A DNA stretch of 64,000 nt from the NCBI GenBank assembly GCA_963764195.1, contig CAVXRG010000010.1, positions 744,001 through 808,000 of the forward strand, read 5' to 3'. The translations under genes were made by a program, and so were the position numbers. The notes beneath the pieces are model-generated. The model saw only the letters and a list, made by a program, of their open reading frames with translations. It had not been told where the DNA came from and made no database searches. Below are positions 33,257 through 42,925 of the stretch, one piece after another; within the stretch, counting starts at the first letter, position 1; every line of letters begins with the position of its first letter. Source of the DNA: JBDSSS01 sp963764195 (GTDB lineage: Bacteria; Actinomycetota; Actinomycetes; Actinomycetales; Dermatophilaceae).

Positions 33257-34654
33257 TCAGAAGTTGATCATGTGGCCGGCGATGCCGTGAACGGCTTCCT
33301 TGACGGCCTCGCCGAGCGTCGGGTGCGCGAAGACGGTGCGGGACACCTCGTCGGCGGTGAGGTCCCAGGTCTGCGCGAGGTTGAGGACGGGCAGCAGCTC
33401 GGTGACGTCGGGTCCGATCATCGCCGCGCCGAGGATCTCGTTGTGCTCGGCGTCGGCGATCACCTTGACGAAGCCGACGGCGTCGCCGAGACCCATTGCC
33501 TTGCCGTTGGCCGAGAACGGGAAGGTCGCCGTGCGCACCTCGTGTCCGGCCTCCTTGGCCTGCGCCTCGGAGAGGCCCATCGAGCCGATCTGCGGCTGGC
33601 AGAAGGTCGCCCGCGGGATGAAGGTGTAGTCGATGGCCATCGTCTCCGCACCGGCGAGGGTCTCGGCCGCGACGACCCCCATCGCCTCGGCGACGTGGGC
33701 GAGCATCAGCTTTGCGGTGACGTCGCCGATGGCGTAGACGTTGGGCACGTTGGTCCGGCAGTACTCGTCGATGGCGATCGCGCCGCGGTCGGTCAGCTCG
33801 ACGCCGACCGCATCGAGCCCGTAGCCCTCGGTGCGGGGGGCGAATCCGATCGCGGAGAGCAGCCGGTCGGCCTCGAGCACCTGCTCGTCGCCGCCCTTGG
33901 CCGGGCTCACCGTGACGCGGACGCCCGACCCGGTGTCCTCGACGGACTCGACCTTGGTGCCGAGCATGACCTTCACGCCGAGCTTCTTGTAGTGCTTGAG
34001 CAGCTCCTTGGAGATGTCGGCGTCCTCGGTCGGCACCATCCGGTCGAGGAACTCCACGATCGTCACGTCGACGCCGAAGTTCTTCATCACGTAGGCGAAC
34101 TCGACGCCGATGGCGCCCGAGCCGGCGATGATGATCGAGCCGGGGAGGTCCTCGTCGAGGATCTGCTCCTCGTAGGTCACGACGTTGTCGCTCAGCTCGA
34201 CGCCCGGGATCATCCGCGTGACGGCGCCGGTGGCGAGGATGAGGTTGTCGAAGGTGATCGAGCGCTGCTCGCCGCCGTTGAGGGCGACGTCCATGGACGT
34301 CGCACCGGTGAGGGTCCCCCAGCCGTCGATCTCCTCGATCTTGTTCTTCTTCATCAGGAAGTGAACGCCCTTGACGATGCCCGCGGACACCTGGCGGCTG
34401 CGCTTGAAGGTGGGGCCGTAGGACATCGTGGCCTCGCCCTCGATGCCGAACTTCGCCTTGTCGTGGGTCAGCGTGTGGGACAGCTCGGCGTTCTTGAGCA
34501 GCGCCTTGCTCGGGATGCAGCCGACGTTGAGGCAGACACCGCCCCAGTACTGCTTCTCGACCACCGCGACCTTCTTGCCGAGCTGGGCCGCGCGGATCGC
34601 CGCAACGTAGCCACCGGGACCGGCACCGAGCACAACGACATCGAAATCAGCCAT
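33257..34654 (-). CDS. lpdA: Dihydrolipoamide dehydrogenase
   Basis: A 465-residue FAD/NAD disulfide oxidoreductase, the E3 subunit shared by pyruvate and 2-oxoglutarate dehydrogenase complexes. VVVLGAGPGGYVAAIRAAQLG binds FAD, GGVCLNVGCIPSKALL holds the redox-active Cys pair, GSGAIGVEFAYV binds NAD, and the C-terminal AHPTLGEAVKEAVHGIAGH carries the His-Glu catalytic pair. ATG 34654 is preferred over a GTG six bases upstream. No other complex subunit is encoded nearby. Confidence 0.95.
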   Translation of the reverse strand: MADFDVVVLGAGPGGYVAAIRAAQLGKKVAVVEKQYWGGVCLNVGCIPSKALLKNAELSHTLTHDKAKFGIEGEATMSYGPTFKRSRQVSAGIVKGVHFLMKKNKIEEIDGWGTLTGATSMDVALNGGEQRSITFDNLILATGAVTRMIPGVELSDNVVTYEEQILDEDLPGSIIIAGSGAIGVEFAYVMKNFGVDVTIVEFLDRMVPTEDADISKELLKHYKKLGVKVMLGTKVESVEDTGSGVRVTVSPAKGGDEQVLEADRLLSAIGFAPRTEGYGLDAVGVELTDRGAIAIDEYCRTNVPNVYAIGDVTAKLMLAHVAEAMGVVAAETLAGAETMAIDYTFIPRATFCQPQIGSMGLSEAQAKEAGHEVRTATFPFSANGKAMGLGDAVGFVKVIADAEHNEILGAAMIGPDVTELLPVLNLAQTWDLTADEVSRTVFAHPTLGEAVKEAVHGIAGHMINF

Positions 34655-34660
34655 GCGCAC

Positions 34661-34854
34661 AGCCTATCGGTGAGGTCCGTCCCCGCGTGCGGCGGGAGGC
34701 GAAGGGCATCGACGCCGAAATACCGGGTGTCGCTGGCCCCGCTGGGGGCCCGATGGGGAGTAGGTTCCGCGACGCACGGCTTCGAATCTGCACAACGAAT
34801 TGCCCGAGCCGCTCCGGGCCGAACGACCCGAGCCAGACCAACGGAGGTCCTCGC
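34661..34854. other. Divergent intergenic region lpdA / DUF3311
   Basis: 194 bases with no gene. It must carry promoters for both directions. I looked for CRP-type (TGTGA-N6-TCACA) sites and found none, and no riboswitch was recognised. Confidence 0.3.
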
Positions 34855-35193
34855 GTGAGTCCCGCCCCGCACCACCACACGGCGCCACCGGCCAACAAGG
34901 GCCTGCTGGCCCTCGCCGCCGTCCTGCTCCTCATCCCGATCGTCGCGCTGATGCTCGTGGGCACCTACGCGAAGGACGGCCCACGCCTCGGCGCCTTCCC
35001 CTTCTTCATCTGGTACCAGTTCCTCTGGGTCATCCTCTGCTCCGCACTGACCTACTCGGCCTACCGCATCGTGCTCAAGGCCCGCCCGCACGTCCCGATG
35101 ACCCCGGACGGGACCGAGTTCCTCGACCCGGGAGACCAGACCGACCCGGGCACCGACGCGTCCGGCCGCACCGACGGGAAGGACCCGCGATGA
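34855..35193 (+). CDS. DUF3311 membrane protein, partner of the symporter
   Basis: A 112-residue protein with two membrane helices (residues about 15-37 and 52-72) between a His-rich N-tail and an acidic, Pro/Gly-rich C-tail. The segment GAFPFFIWYQFLWVILCSAL is typical of DUF3311, the small protein regularly encoded before monocarboxylate or acetate-type SSS symporters. GTG 34855 is fixed by GGAGG at 34843-34847. It overlaps the symporter by four bases. Confidence 0.88.
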   Translation: MSPAPHHHTAPPANKGLLALAAVLLLIPIVALMLVGTYAKDGPRLGAFPFFIWYQFLWVILCSALTYSAYRIVLKARPHVPMTPDGTEFLDPGDQTDPGTDASGRTDGKDPR

Positions 35194-36860
35194 ACGCCCT
35201 CGCCACGGTCGCCGACACGAGCGTCAACGGGGTCGCCCTCGCGGTCCTCATCTTCTTCTTCGTCGTCGTCGCCGTCGCGGGCTTCTGGGCCTCGCGCTGG
35301 CGTCGGCCGGCGAGCATGGACAGCCTCGAGGAGTGGGGACTCGGCGGCCGCTCCTTCGGGACGTGGATCACGTGGTTCCTGCTCGGCGGCGACCTCTACA
35401 CGGCCTACACCTTCGTCGCGGTCCCGGCGGCGATGTTCTCGGCCGGAGCGGTGAGCGGCTTCTTCGCCGTGCCGTACACGATCATCCTCTACCCGATCAT
35501 CTTCATCTTCATGTCGCGGCTGTGGTCGGTCTCGCACCGGCACGGCTACGTCACCCCCGCCGACTTCGTCCAGGGCCGGTCGGGCTCGCGCAGCCTCACG
35601 CTCGCGGTCGCCGTCACCGGCTTCCTCGCCACGATGCCCTACATCGCCCTCCAGCTCGTCGGCATCCAGGCCGTCCTCGAGGTGGCGGGTGTGGGCGGCG
35701 GCGACAACTGGCTCGCCAAGGACGCGCCGATCTTCATCGCCTTCGTCGTCCTCGCGCTCTACACCTACACCTCGGGCCTGCGCGCGCCGGCGATCATCGC
35801 GTTCGTCAAGGACATCCTCATCTACCTCGTCATCATCGTCGCGGTGATCTACCTGCCCTCGAAGGTCGGCGGCTGGTCCACCATCTTCGACGCGGCGCAG
35901 GGCAAGATGGAGTCGATCAACGCGGCGACCGGCAAGAAGACCGGTGCCTTCATCCCCGCGACCGGCCAGTACTGGGCCTACGCCACCCTCGCGCTCGGCT
36001 CGGCGATGGCGCTGTTCATGTACCCCCACTCGGTCACGGCGACGCTGTCGGCCAAGAGCCGCACGACGATCCGCAAGAACGCCTCGATCCTGCCGGCCTA
36101 CTCGTTCCTGCTCGGCCTGCTGGCCCTGCTGGGGTGGGTGGCCATCGCGGCGGGCACGAAGCCGATCGGGCTCGACGGCAAGCCGAACCCGCAGCTGGTC
36201 GTCCCGCAGCTCTTCGAGGACTTCTTCCCCTCGTGGTTCACCGGGGTCGCCTTCGCCGCCATCGCGATCGGCGCGCTCGTGCCGGCGGCGATCATGTCGA
36301 TCGCCGCGTCCAACACCTTCACCCGCAACATCTACAAGACGTGGATCAAGCCGGACGCGACACCGAAGCAGGAAGCGAAGGTCTCCAAGCTCACCTCGCT
36401 CGTCGTCAAGGCGTTCGCGCTGGTCTTCGTCCTCGCCCTGGACAAGACGAACGCGCTCAACTTCCAGCTGCTCGGCGGCATCTGGATCATGCAGACCTTC
36501 CCGTCGGTGGTCTTCTACCTCTACACGCGGTGGTTCCACCGCCGGGCGTTGCTGCTCGGCTGGGCAGCGGGCATGGCCTACGGCAGCATCGCCGCCTACA
36601 ACGTCATCAACCCGGTGACGAAGGCGCACTTCGGGGGCTCGGTCGCCGAGATCCCCGGCATCGGCGAGATGGGCTACATCGCGCTCACCGCGTTCGCGAT
36701 CAACCTGCTCGTGGCCGTCGTCGCGACCTTCCTCTTCCGTGCCTTCAAGGCCGCCGAGGGCCACGACGAGACGATCCCCGCCGACTACTTCGCCGACGCC
36801 GGTGACCCCCGCGTCGAGAAGCTCGACGTGGGCCCGCACGAGACGACGCCGTCGGCCTGA
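35190..36860 (+). CDS. Sodium:solute symporter family protein (monocarboxylate permease type)
   Basis: A 556-residue polytopic protein of the SSS family, about 13 membrane helices. FLLGGDLYTAYTFVAVPAAM, RHGYVTPADFVQGR and ALFMYPHSVTATLSAKSR are characteristic of the MctP/Mct-like branch that takes up lactate, pyruvate or other monocarboxylates, as is the preceding DUF3311 gene. Lactate uptake would fit the lut genes 10 kb away, but the substrate cannot be read from sequence. ATG 35190 overlaps the DUF3311 stop. Confidence 0.9.
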   Translation: MNALATVADTSVNGVALAVLIFFFVVVAVAGFWASRWRRPASMDSLEEWGLGGRSFGTWITWFLLGGDLYTAYTFVAVPAAMFSAGAVSGFFAVPYTIILYPIIFIFMSRLWSVSHRHGYVTPADFVQGRSGSRSLTLAVAVTGFLATMPYIALQLVGIQAVLEVAGVGGGDNWLAKDAPIFIAFVVLALYTYTSGLRAPAIIAFVKDILIYLVIIVAVIYLPSKVGGWSTIFDAAQGKMESINAATGKKTGAFIPATGQYWAYATLALGSAMALFMYPHSVTATLSAKSRTTIRKNASILPAYSFLLGLLALLGWVAIAAGTKPIGLDGKPNPQLVVPQLFEDFFPSWFTGVAFAAIAIGALVPAAIMSIAASNTFTRNIYKTWIKPDATPKQEAKVSKLTSLVVKAFALVFVLALDKTNALNFQLLGGIWIMQTFPSVVFYLYTRWFHRRALLLGWAAGMAYGSIAAYNVINPVTKAHFGGSVAEIPGIGEMGYIALTAFAINLLVAVVATFLFRAFKAAEGHDETIPADYFADAGDPRVEKLDVGPHETTPSA

Positions 36861-36873
36861 CGAGCGCCCCGGT

Positions 36874-36915
36874 ATGCCGCCGGGCCGGGTCCCACCGGAC
36901 CCCGCCCGGCGGCAT
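36874..36915. terminator. Bidirectional terminator between symporter and FUSC genes
   Basis: Arms ATGCCGCCGGGC (36874-36885) and GCCCGGCGGCAT (36904-36915), 12 bp perfect, with an inner GGGTCC/GGACCC stem. One arm contains the iterated word GTATGCCG. Confidence 0.8.
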
Positions 36916-36938
36916 CGTCGCCCCGGGGCAGCCACCGG

Positions 36939-38072
36939 TCAGTCCCGGGGTCGCTCCCGGGGCAGCGCCGCGATCGCGTCGTCGATGTCGAGGCCGGTGA
37001 CCTGGAGCAGGTCGACGATGACGGAGCGGATCTGCGCGAGCACCGTCTCGGTCGCGAGGCTGGAGGTTCGCGGCACCTCGCCGCTCAGGACCGCGACCCG
37101 GAGCAGGACGGGACGGCCCACGGTCGGTGAGGCGTTCTCGGCGAGGGCCCGGCCGATGACGTCCGTCGCCGCCGCGAGGTCCCGGAGCAGGACGTGGTAC
37201 TCCTCCGGCATCCGTTCACCCCGTCCGACCGAGACCGTGACCCTTCGCACGAGCACCCGGGTGCTGCGCATGGCCCGGTCGAGTGGCTCCACGAGCTCGG
37301 CCATCGACCGCACCCCCGGCGCCTGACCGCGGGCGAAGGGCGAGCTCGACAACACCGACAGCCCCTCGTCGGCCGCCGTCTGGAGCTCGCGCAGCAGCGC
37401 CTCGGTCGCGCGGGCGGAGGCGAGCACCGCGGCGGCCTCCTCGATCGCCGTGTCCTCCGCGCTCTCGGCGGCCCGGCGGAGCAGCTCGCTGATCGTGCGG
37501 GTGACGCCGGCGGCGGCGACCCGGGGACGGCGCAGCGGCGCCTGGGGCACGACGGTCGCGGCGACGAGGGCGACCCCTCCCCCGATGAGCGCATCCGTCC
37601 AGCGCAGGAAGGCCTGCCCGGGGGTGGCCCCGAACGCGGTGATGACGATGCCCTGCACGGCGGACTGCGTGACCAGCAGCTGCCCCCCGTCGAGCAGGAT
37701 GGCGACGCTCATCGAGACGAGCACGACGGCCGCGATCTGCCATGGCCCGCTGCCGGCGACGTGGACGAACACGTCGGCGATGAGGATGCCGACGGCCACC
37801 CCGATGGCGACCTCGAAGACGCGCCGCAGCCGCTGGCCGTAGGACATCCCGAGGCAGACGACGGCGACGATGGGGGCGAAGAACGGTGTGCTGTGACCGA
37901 GGACGTCCAACGCGAGCCACCACGCGACGCCCGCGGCGGTCGCGCACTGGAGGAGCAGGAAGCCGCGCGAGCGGACCATCGCGACGCGGGAGCGGGCCGA
38001 CAGGCGACTGCGGGCCCAGGCCCGGTCGAGGGCCTCGATGACCCGGGCGTCGCTCTTCAGGTAGTCGTCCAC
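36939..38072 (-). CDS. FUSC family membrane protein (aromatic acid exporter type)
   Basis: A 377-residue protein with six or so membrane helices in the first 190 residues (ATAAGVAWWLALDVLG, APIVAVVCLGMSYGQRLRRV, VFEVAIGVAVGILIADVFVH) and a cytoplasmic helical C-terminal half. This is the FUSC/ArAE architecture linked to efflux of aromatic acids or fusaric acid. GTG 38072 with GAGGGG six bases upstream is chosen over the longer frame. It follows mrdA by 23 bases, in the place where actinobacteria usually have rodA. Confidence 0.85.
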   Translation of the reverse strand: MDDYLKSDARVIEALDRAWARSRLSARSRVAMVRSRGFLLLQCATAAGVAWWLALDVLGHSTPFFAPIVAVVCLGMSYGQRLRRVFEVAIGVAVGILIADVFVHVAGSGPWQIAAVVLVSMSVAILLDGGQLLVTQSAVQGIVITAFGATPGQAFLRWTDALIGGGVALVAATVVPQAPLRRPRVAAAGVTRTISELLRRAAESAEDTAIEEAAAVLASARATEALLRELQTAADEGLSVLSSSPFARGQAPGVRSMAELVEPLDRAMRSTRVLVRRVTVSVGRGERMPEEYHVLLRDLAAATDVIGRALAENASPTVGRPVLLRVAVLSGEVPRTSSLATETVLAQIRSVIVDLLQVTGLDIDDAIAALPRERPRD

Positions 38073-38095
38073 GGCGGTCCCCTCACAGACTCTGG

Positions 38096-40111
38096 TCACA
38101 GGTGTAGCGAGACGATGGCGTCGAAGATCCGGCGCACGGCGGGCGCGGCCACCTTCGAGCCCGAGCCGCCCTGGCTGACGACGACGACGACGGCATACCT
38201 CGGGCTCGTCGTCGGTCCGTAGCCGGCGAACCACGCGGTCGCCTGCTCACCGTAGACCTCTCCCGTCCCGGTCTTGCCGGCGACCGGATAGCGGTCCTGC
38301 GCAAAGCCGGCGAAGGCGGTGCCGGCGGAGCCACCGGGCCGGGTCACGTCGGCCAGGGCGGAGCGGATGTAGTCAGCCACGTCGGCGCGCAGCGGGACCG
38401 TGCCCACCCGCTTCGGCGGGAGCGGCGTCACCGTGCCGTCGGGGGCTCGGAAGCCCGCCGCGACCTGGGGCTGCCAGAGCGTGCCACCGTTGGCGAGGGC
38501 GGCATAGACGCCGGCCATCTGCACGGGCGTCACGGCGAGGTCACCCTGCCCGATCGAGAAGTTCACGGCGTCACCGGGGCGGTACTGGTAGCCCGTGGCG
38601 CAGTTCTCGACCGCGAGGGTGGTGAGATAGGTGGCCCGCTCGGGGTCGCTGCGGGCGACGTCGGGGTAGCCGGTCGTCGCGCGGCGGCACGTGGCGTCCT
38701 TGGTCGCCTCCCAGTAGGACAGCTTCCACGCCCGGTCCGGCACGCGTCCAGCGGCCTCACCGGGCAGGTCGATGCCGGTTCGGCGCCCGATCCCGAAGTC
38801 GCGGGCCATGTCGACGAACGGGTCGGCTACGTCGACGGGCGCCGTGAGGGCGCCCTGGGCGACCCACGCGTCGTAGGCGAAGCGGTAGAAGACGGTGTCG
38901 CACGAGACGACGAGCGTCTTGTGGAGGTCGATCATCCCGTAACCGCGGGACTCGTAGTTGTTGAAGGCCCGGTTGCCGATCGTCAGGCTCGGCGAGCAGT
39001 CGTAGCTGCCGGTGAGCGAAGCGCCCGCGTTGACCGCGGCCGGCACGGAGATCACCTTGAACGTCGAGGCGGGTGGGAAGGTCTCCGCCGTCAGCCGCGA
39101 CCGCAGGGGTGTCCCCGCCGCGGAGTCGGTCAGCGCGGCCAGCTCGGCGCTGCTCACGCCCCCGGTGAACACCCCCGGGTCGTATGCCGGGTAGCTGGCC
39201 GCCGCGACGACCGCGCCGTTCGTGACGTCCATGACGACAGCGGCGCCGGAGTCGGCGGCGAACTTCCCGGCGCGGGCGGTGCTCACGGCCTGGGCCAGCG
39301 CCGCCTCGGTGCGCTGCTGCAGACGGGAGTCGAGATGGGTCAGCACGTCGCGGCCCGGCACGGGAGGCGTCTGCGAGACGGTCGAGGTGACGATGCCGCG
39401 CGGGTCGACGGCGACGACGGTCCGGCCGTTGGATCCGCGCAGGACGGAGTCGTACTGCTGCTCGAGGCCGGAGCGGCCGACGACGTCCTCGGCGTCGACC
39501 CGTCCTCCGCTGTCCTTGACCTCTGCAGCGTTCGCGCGGCCCACCCAGCCCAGCACGTGCGGGGCCAGGGCCCGGTCGGGCTCGGGGTAGGTCCTCGCCG
39601 CCTCGGCGGCGACGCCCACCCCGGGGTAGCGCTCGGGCCGCTCGAGCAGCGTCACGGCAGCCCGGGCATCGACGCCGGTGGCGACGGGGATCGGCACGTA
39701 GGGCGAGCCGTTGAAGCAGGCGGGCGCGTGGGGCGCCCCGACGGTGCCGCAGAGCTTGGTCTTGCCCCAGAGGGCGTCGAACGGCAGACCGAGGGCGTGG
39801 GCGACGTCGGTGATCAGGGCCCGGCCGTCGTCGGCGGCATCGGCGAGCACGGCCCGGTCGACCGTCACCGTGGTGCTGAAGGTGTTGGCGACGAGAGGCC
39901 GCCCCGCCGCGTCGAGGATGCGACCTCTCAGCGCGTGGTCGGTGACGTCGCGAGTCGTCAGGTCGCGGGCCCGCTCGACGATCTCGGCGCTCTGGACGAG
40001 CTGGACCTGACCGAGCCGCCCGACGAGCAGCGCGAAGAGCGACACGAGCAGGGCGAGCACGATCCACGGCGCCGCCCCGGCCCGCGGGCGACGCAGGCGA
40101 GCCCGGCTCAC
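38096..40111 (-). CDS. mrdA: Penicillin-binding protein 2 (elongation transpeptidase)
   Basis: A 671-residue class B PBP: one N-terminal membrane helix (about 15-35), a dimerisation domain with RGRILDAAGRPLVAN, and a transpeptidase with PPASTFKV (catalytic Ser near residue 349), SCDTVFYRFAYD (SxN-type motif near 402) and AGKTGTGEV (KTG near 612). It cross-links peptidoglycan in the side wall together with RodA and MreBCD. GTG 40111 overlaps the mreD stop. The cysteines in CGTVGAPHAPAC are also seen in other actinobacterial members. Confidence 0.95.
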   Translation of the reverse strand: MSRARLRRPRAGAAPWIVLALLVSLFALLVGRLGQVQLVQSAEIVERARDLTTRDVTDHALRGRILDAAGRPLVANTFSTTVTVDRAVLADAADDGRALITDVAHALGLPFDALWGKTKLCGTVGAPHAPACFNGSPYVPIPVATGVDARAAVTLLERPERYPGVGVAAEAARTYPEPDRALAPHVLGWVGRANAAEVKDSGGRVDAEDVVGRSGLEQQYDSVLRGSNGRTVVAVDPRGIVTSTVSQTPPVPGRDVLTHLDSRLQQRTEAALAQAVSTARAGKFAADSGAAVVMDVTNGAVVAAASYPAYDPGVFTGGVSSAELAALTDSAAGTPLRSRLTAETFPPASTFKVISVPAAVNAGASLTGSYDCSPSLTIGNRAFNNYESRGYGMIDLHKTLVVSCDTVFYRFAYDAWVAQGALTAPVDVADPFVDMARDFGIGRRTGIDLPGEAAGRVPDRAWKLSYWEATKDATCRRATTGYPDVARSDPERATYLTTLAVENCATGYQYRPGDAVNFSIGQGDLAVTPVQMAGVYAALANGGTLWQPQVAAGFRAPDGTVTPLPPKRVGTVPLRADVADYIRSALADVTRPGGSAGTAFAGFAQDRYPVAGKTGTGEVYGEQATAWFAGYGPTTSPRYAVVVVVSQGGSGSKVAAPAVRRIFDAIVSLHL

Positions 40112-40608
40112 CCGAGCCTCCGCCGCACGAGCGCGCCATCGGCCGCGAGCAGCAGGGGCAGCAGGAGCACGCCGGCGGCGACGGTGGCGACGAGCTGGCC
40201 GACGCCCTCCGACGGCACGAAGCCGCCCTCGGCCACGATCGCCGCGGCCCACCGCCCGACGAGCACGACGACCGAGGCAGCCGCCAGCGCCGCGAGCGGG
40301 CGCAGGAAGGAGCGCGAGGACGTGCGGCGGAAGGCCCCGGCGAGCAGGCCCCCGGCCATCACGACCAGCGGGGTCAGGCCGATCGGGTCGCCCACCGGCG
40401 GCACCAGCTCGACGACCCAGCCGGCGGCGAGGCCGAGCAGCGCGCCGTGGACCGGCCCGCGCAGGACGGCGCTCGCCGCGACCCCGATGAGGACGAGGTC
40501 GGGCACCCGGTCCGTGCGCAGCCCGAGGCGGGGCAGCAGGGTGGCGCTGAGCAGGGCCGCGACGACGACGTAGGCGGTGCGGCCGAGGCCGAGCAGGGTC
40601 ACCCTCAT
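40108..40608 (-). CDS. mreD: Rod shape-determining protein MreD
   Basis: A 166-residue hydrophobic protein with five to six helices, including RVPDLVLIGVAASAVLRGPV and a conserved GLAAGWVVELVPP. MreD is a membrane component of the elongasome. ATG 40608 overlaps the mreC stop and the end overlaps mrdA, so mreC-mreD-mrdA are tightly coupled. Confidence 0.93.
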   Translation of the reverse strand: MRVTLLGLGRTAYVVVAALLSATLLPRLGLRTDRVPDLVLIGVAASAVLRGPVHGALLGLAAGWVVELVPPVGDPIGLTPLVVMAGGLLAGAFRRTSSRSFLRPLAALAAASVVVLVGRWAAAIVAEGGFVPSEGVGQLVATVAAGVLLLPLLLAADGALVRRRLG

Positions 40609-41435
40609 CCGGACGCCCCCGCTCCGGAGGTTGCCCGGGGGGTGGCCCGCGCGGTGGGCAGCAGGACCCCGACGACGTCGGCTGCGTCCGGGTCGACGGC
40701 GGGCACGACGGTCGCCGTCCGGGTCGCGCCGCCTCGGTCGGGGTCGACGGCGGTCACGGTGCCGACGACGAGCCCGGCGGCATACGGCCGCTCGTCGATG
40801 CTGCCGAGGCTGCGCACGATGTCACCGACGGCCGGGGCCCCCGGCTCGACCAGCGAGAGCACGAGCGTGCCGCGGGCCCGCGCGACGTCGCTGCCCGCGC
40901 TCGAGGCGGCGACGGTGCCCAGGGTGCCGGCCGTGCCGACCCGCACGCCGACGACCGACCCGGCGCTGCCGAGGGCCTGGACGTCGCAGGTCCACGGGGA
41001 GACGGCGACGACCCGGCCCACGAGCCCGTCGGCGGACACCACGGTGACGTCGGTGACGACACCGTCGCGCGACCCGGCGTCGAGGGTGAGGCTGCGTCCG
41101 CCGAGGGGGCTGAGGGCCGTCGCGACGACCCGGGCGCCGACGAGGCGGTGGCTCGCCGCCACCTCGGTGCCGAGGAGCCGACGCAGCCCCGTGAGGCCCT
41201 CGAGCTCGCGCGACTGGGCGGCGTTGGCCTCGCGGAGTCGGACGTTCTCGGCCGCGAGCCGCGCGAGCTCGTCGGGGGGCGCCCCGGAGAGCGCGCGCTG
41301 GACCGGTCCGAAGGCGGCACCGCCGGCGCGTCGCACCCCGTCTGCCCCGGCCCAGCCGGCGAGGTCGGCGACGAGGAGGCCGACCGTCACGGCGACGAGC
41401 AGGCCGAGCAACCGGCGGCGGGTGGCGGGGTCCAT
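40605..41435 (-). CDS. mreC: Rod shape-determining protein MreC
   Basis: A 276-residue protein with one N-terminal helix (LLGLLVAVTVGLLVADLAGW), a coiled coil (ELARLAAENVRLREANAAQ) and the double beta-barrel domain (LTLDAGSRDGVVTDVTVVSADGLVGRV is diagnostic). MreC scaffolds PBP2 and RodA outside the membrane. ATG 41435, seven bases after mreB; a GTG three bases earlier is possible. Confidence 0.94.
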   Translation of the reverse strand: MDPATRRRLLGLLVAVTVGLLVADLAGWAGADGVRRAGGAAFGPVQRALSGAPPDELARLAAENVRLREANAAQSRELEGLTGLRRLLGTEVAASHRLVGARVVATALSPLGGRSLTLDAGSRDGVVTDVTVVSADGLVGRVVAVSPWTCDVQALGSAGSVVGVRVGTAGTLGTVAASSAGSDVARARGTLVLSLVEPGAPAVGDIVRSLGSIDERPYAAGLVVGTVTAVDPDRGGATRTATVVPAVDPDAADVVGVLLPTARATPRATSGAGASG

Positions 41436-41442
41436 CACCCGG

Positions 41443-42477
41443 TCAGGCCCGGTGGTCGCCGACGAGCACGCGCTCGAGGCTGGCGAAGTCGTCGACGCAG
41501 CGACCCGCGCCACGCACGACGGCGCGCAGCGGGTCCTCGGCGACCCGGACGGGCACGCCCAGCTCGTGCCGCATCCGCTCGTCGAGGCCGCGCAGCAGCG
41601 CCCCACCGCCGGTGAGGGTGATCCCGCGCTCGAGGACGTCACCCGCCAGCTCGGGCGGGCAGACGTCGAGGGTGGCGCGCACGAGCTCGACGATCTGCAG
41701 CACCGGGGCCTCGATGGCCCGCCGCACCTCGGCCGAGCCCACCTCGACCGTCTTGGGCAGGCCGGTGACCAGGTCACGCCCGCGCACCCGGGTGGTCAGC
41801 TCCTCGCGGAGCGGGAAGACCGAGCCGACGGCGACCTTGATGTCCTCGGCGCTGCGCTCCCCGAGGAGGAGGGAGTACTCGCTCTTGACGTGGCTGACGA
41901 GCGCCTCGTCGATCTCGTCGCCCGCGGTGCGCAGCGAGCGGGACGTGACGATCCCGCCGAGGCTGATCACGGCGACGTCGGTGGTGCCGCCGCCGATGTC
42001 GACGACCATGCTCGCGGTGGTCTCGTCGACGGGCAGCCCGGCTCCGATCGCGGCGGCCATCGGCTCCTCGATCATGTAGACCCGGCGCGCCCCGCAGCGG
42101 GTCGCAGCGTCCTCCAGGGCGCGGCGCTCGACTCCGGTGACCTCGCTCGGGACGCAGAGCACCATCCGCGGCCGGACGAGCCGGGAGGTGCCGACCCGGT
42201 CGACGAACCAGCGCAGCATCCGCTCCGTCTCGTCGGCGTCCGAGACGACGCCGTCGCGCAGCGGACGGACCGCGCGGATCGTGCCGGGGGCCCGGCCGAG
42301 CATCTCCTTCGCGCGCGAGCCAGCCGCGACGAGCCGGCCGGTGCCGACCTCGACGGCGACGACGGACGGCTCCTCGACGACGACGCCGCGGCCCCGCACG
42401 TGGATGAGCGTGTTGGCGGTGCCGAGGTCGATCCCGAGGTCGCGGCCGAGCGTGCGGAAGCGCGGCCGGGTGCTCAT
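41443..42477 (-). CDS. mreB: Rod shape-determining protein MreB
   Basis: A 344-residue bacterial actin. DLGIDLGTANTLIHVRGRG is the phosphate-1 loop, VVDIGGGTTDVAVISLGG the phosphate-2 loop and GITLTGGGALLRGLDE the adenosine motif. It directs side-wall synthesis. ATG 42477 starts 25 bases after ndk. Its presence indicates a rod- or short-rod-forming ancestor, because many coccoid actinobacteria have lost mreB. Confidence 0.95.
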   Translation of the reverse strand: MSTRPRFRTLGRDLGIDLGTANTLIHVRGRGVVVEEPSVVAVEVGTGRLVAAGSRAKEMLGRAPGTIRAVRPLRDGVVSDADETERMLRWFVDRVGTSRLVRPRMVLCVPSEVTGVERRALEDAATRCGARRVYMIEEPMAAAIGAGLPVDETTASMVVDIGGGTTDVAVISLGGIVTSRSLRTAGDEIDEALVSHVKSEYSLLLGERSAEDIKVAVGSVFPLREELTTRVRGRDLVTGLPKTVEVGSAEVRRAIEAPVLQIVELVRATLDVCPPELAGDVLERGITLTGGGALLRGLDERMRHELGVPVRVAEDPLRAVVRGAGRCVDDFASLERVLVGDHRA

Positions 42478-42502
42478 GGTGACGATCCTGCCGCGACGAC
42501 GG

Positions 42503-42925
42503 TCAGAGGTCCGGGAACCAGATGTCGATCTCGCGCGCGGCGGACTCCGCGGAGTCCGAGCCGTGGACGATGTTCTGCTGGACCTTGGTGCCCCAGTCGC
42601 GACCGAGGTCGCCACGGATGCTGCCCGGAGGCGCCTCGGTGGGGTTGGTCGAGCCGGCGAGCGAGCGGAAGCCCTTGATGCAGTCGTCGCCCTCGACGAC
42701 CACGGCGGTGACCTGGCCGGAGCTCATGAACTCGACGAGGGGCTCGTAGAAGGGCTTGCCCTCGTGCTCCGCGTAGTGGGCGGCGAGCTGCTCACGCGTG
42801 GGAGTCAGCACGGCGAGAGCCGCGAGCGTGTAGCCCTTGGACTCGATGCGACGCAGCACCTCCCCGGTGAGGCCGCGCTTGAAACCGTCGGGCTTGACGA
42901 GGACGAGGGAGCGTTCGGTGGTCAC
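42503..42925 (-). CDS. ndk: Nucleoside diphosphate kinase
   Basis: A 140-residue NDK that balances NTP pools by phosphate exchange. The catalytic histidine is in QNIVHGSDSAESAAREI, and the N-terminus SLVLVKPDGFKRGL is standard. The start is GTG 42925, overlapping the DUF4233 stop. Confidence 0.98.
   Translation of the reverse strand: MTTERSLVLVKPDGFKRGLTGEVLRRIESKGYTLAALAVLTPTREQLAAHYAEHEGKPFYEPLVEFMSSGQVTAVVVEGDDCIKGFRSLAGSTNPTEAPPGSIRGDLGRDWGTKVQQNIVHGSDSAESAAREIDIWFPDL

Noticed and set aside
34740..34805. tRNA-like TTCGAATC word upstream of the DUF3311 gene
   Set aside because: No 7-bp acceptor stem or D and anticodon arms can be paired around it.
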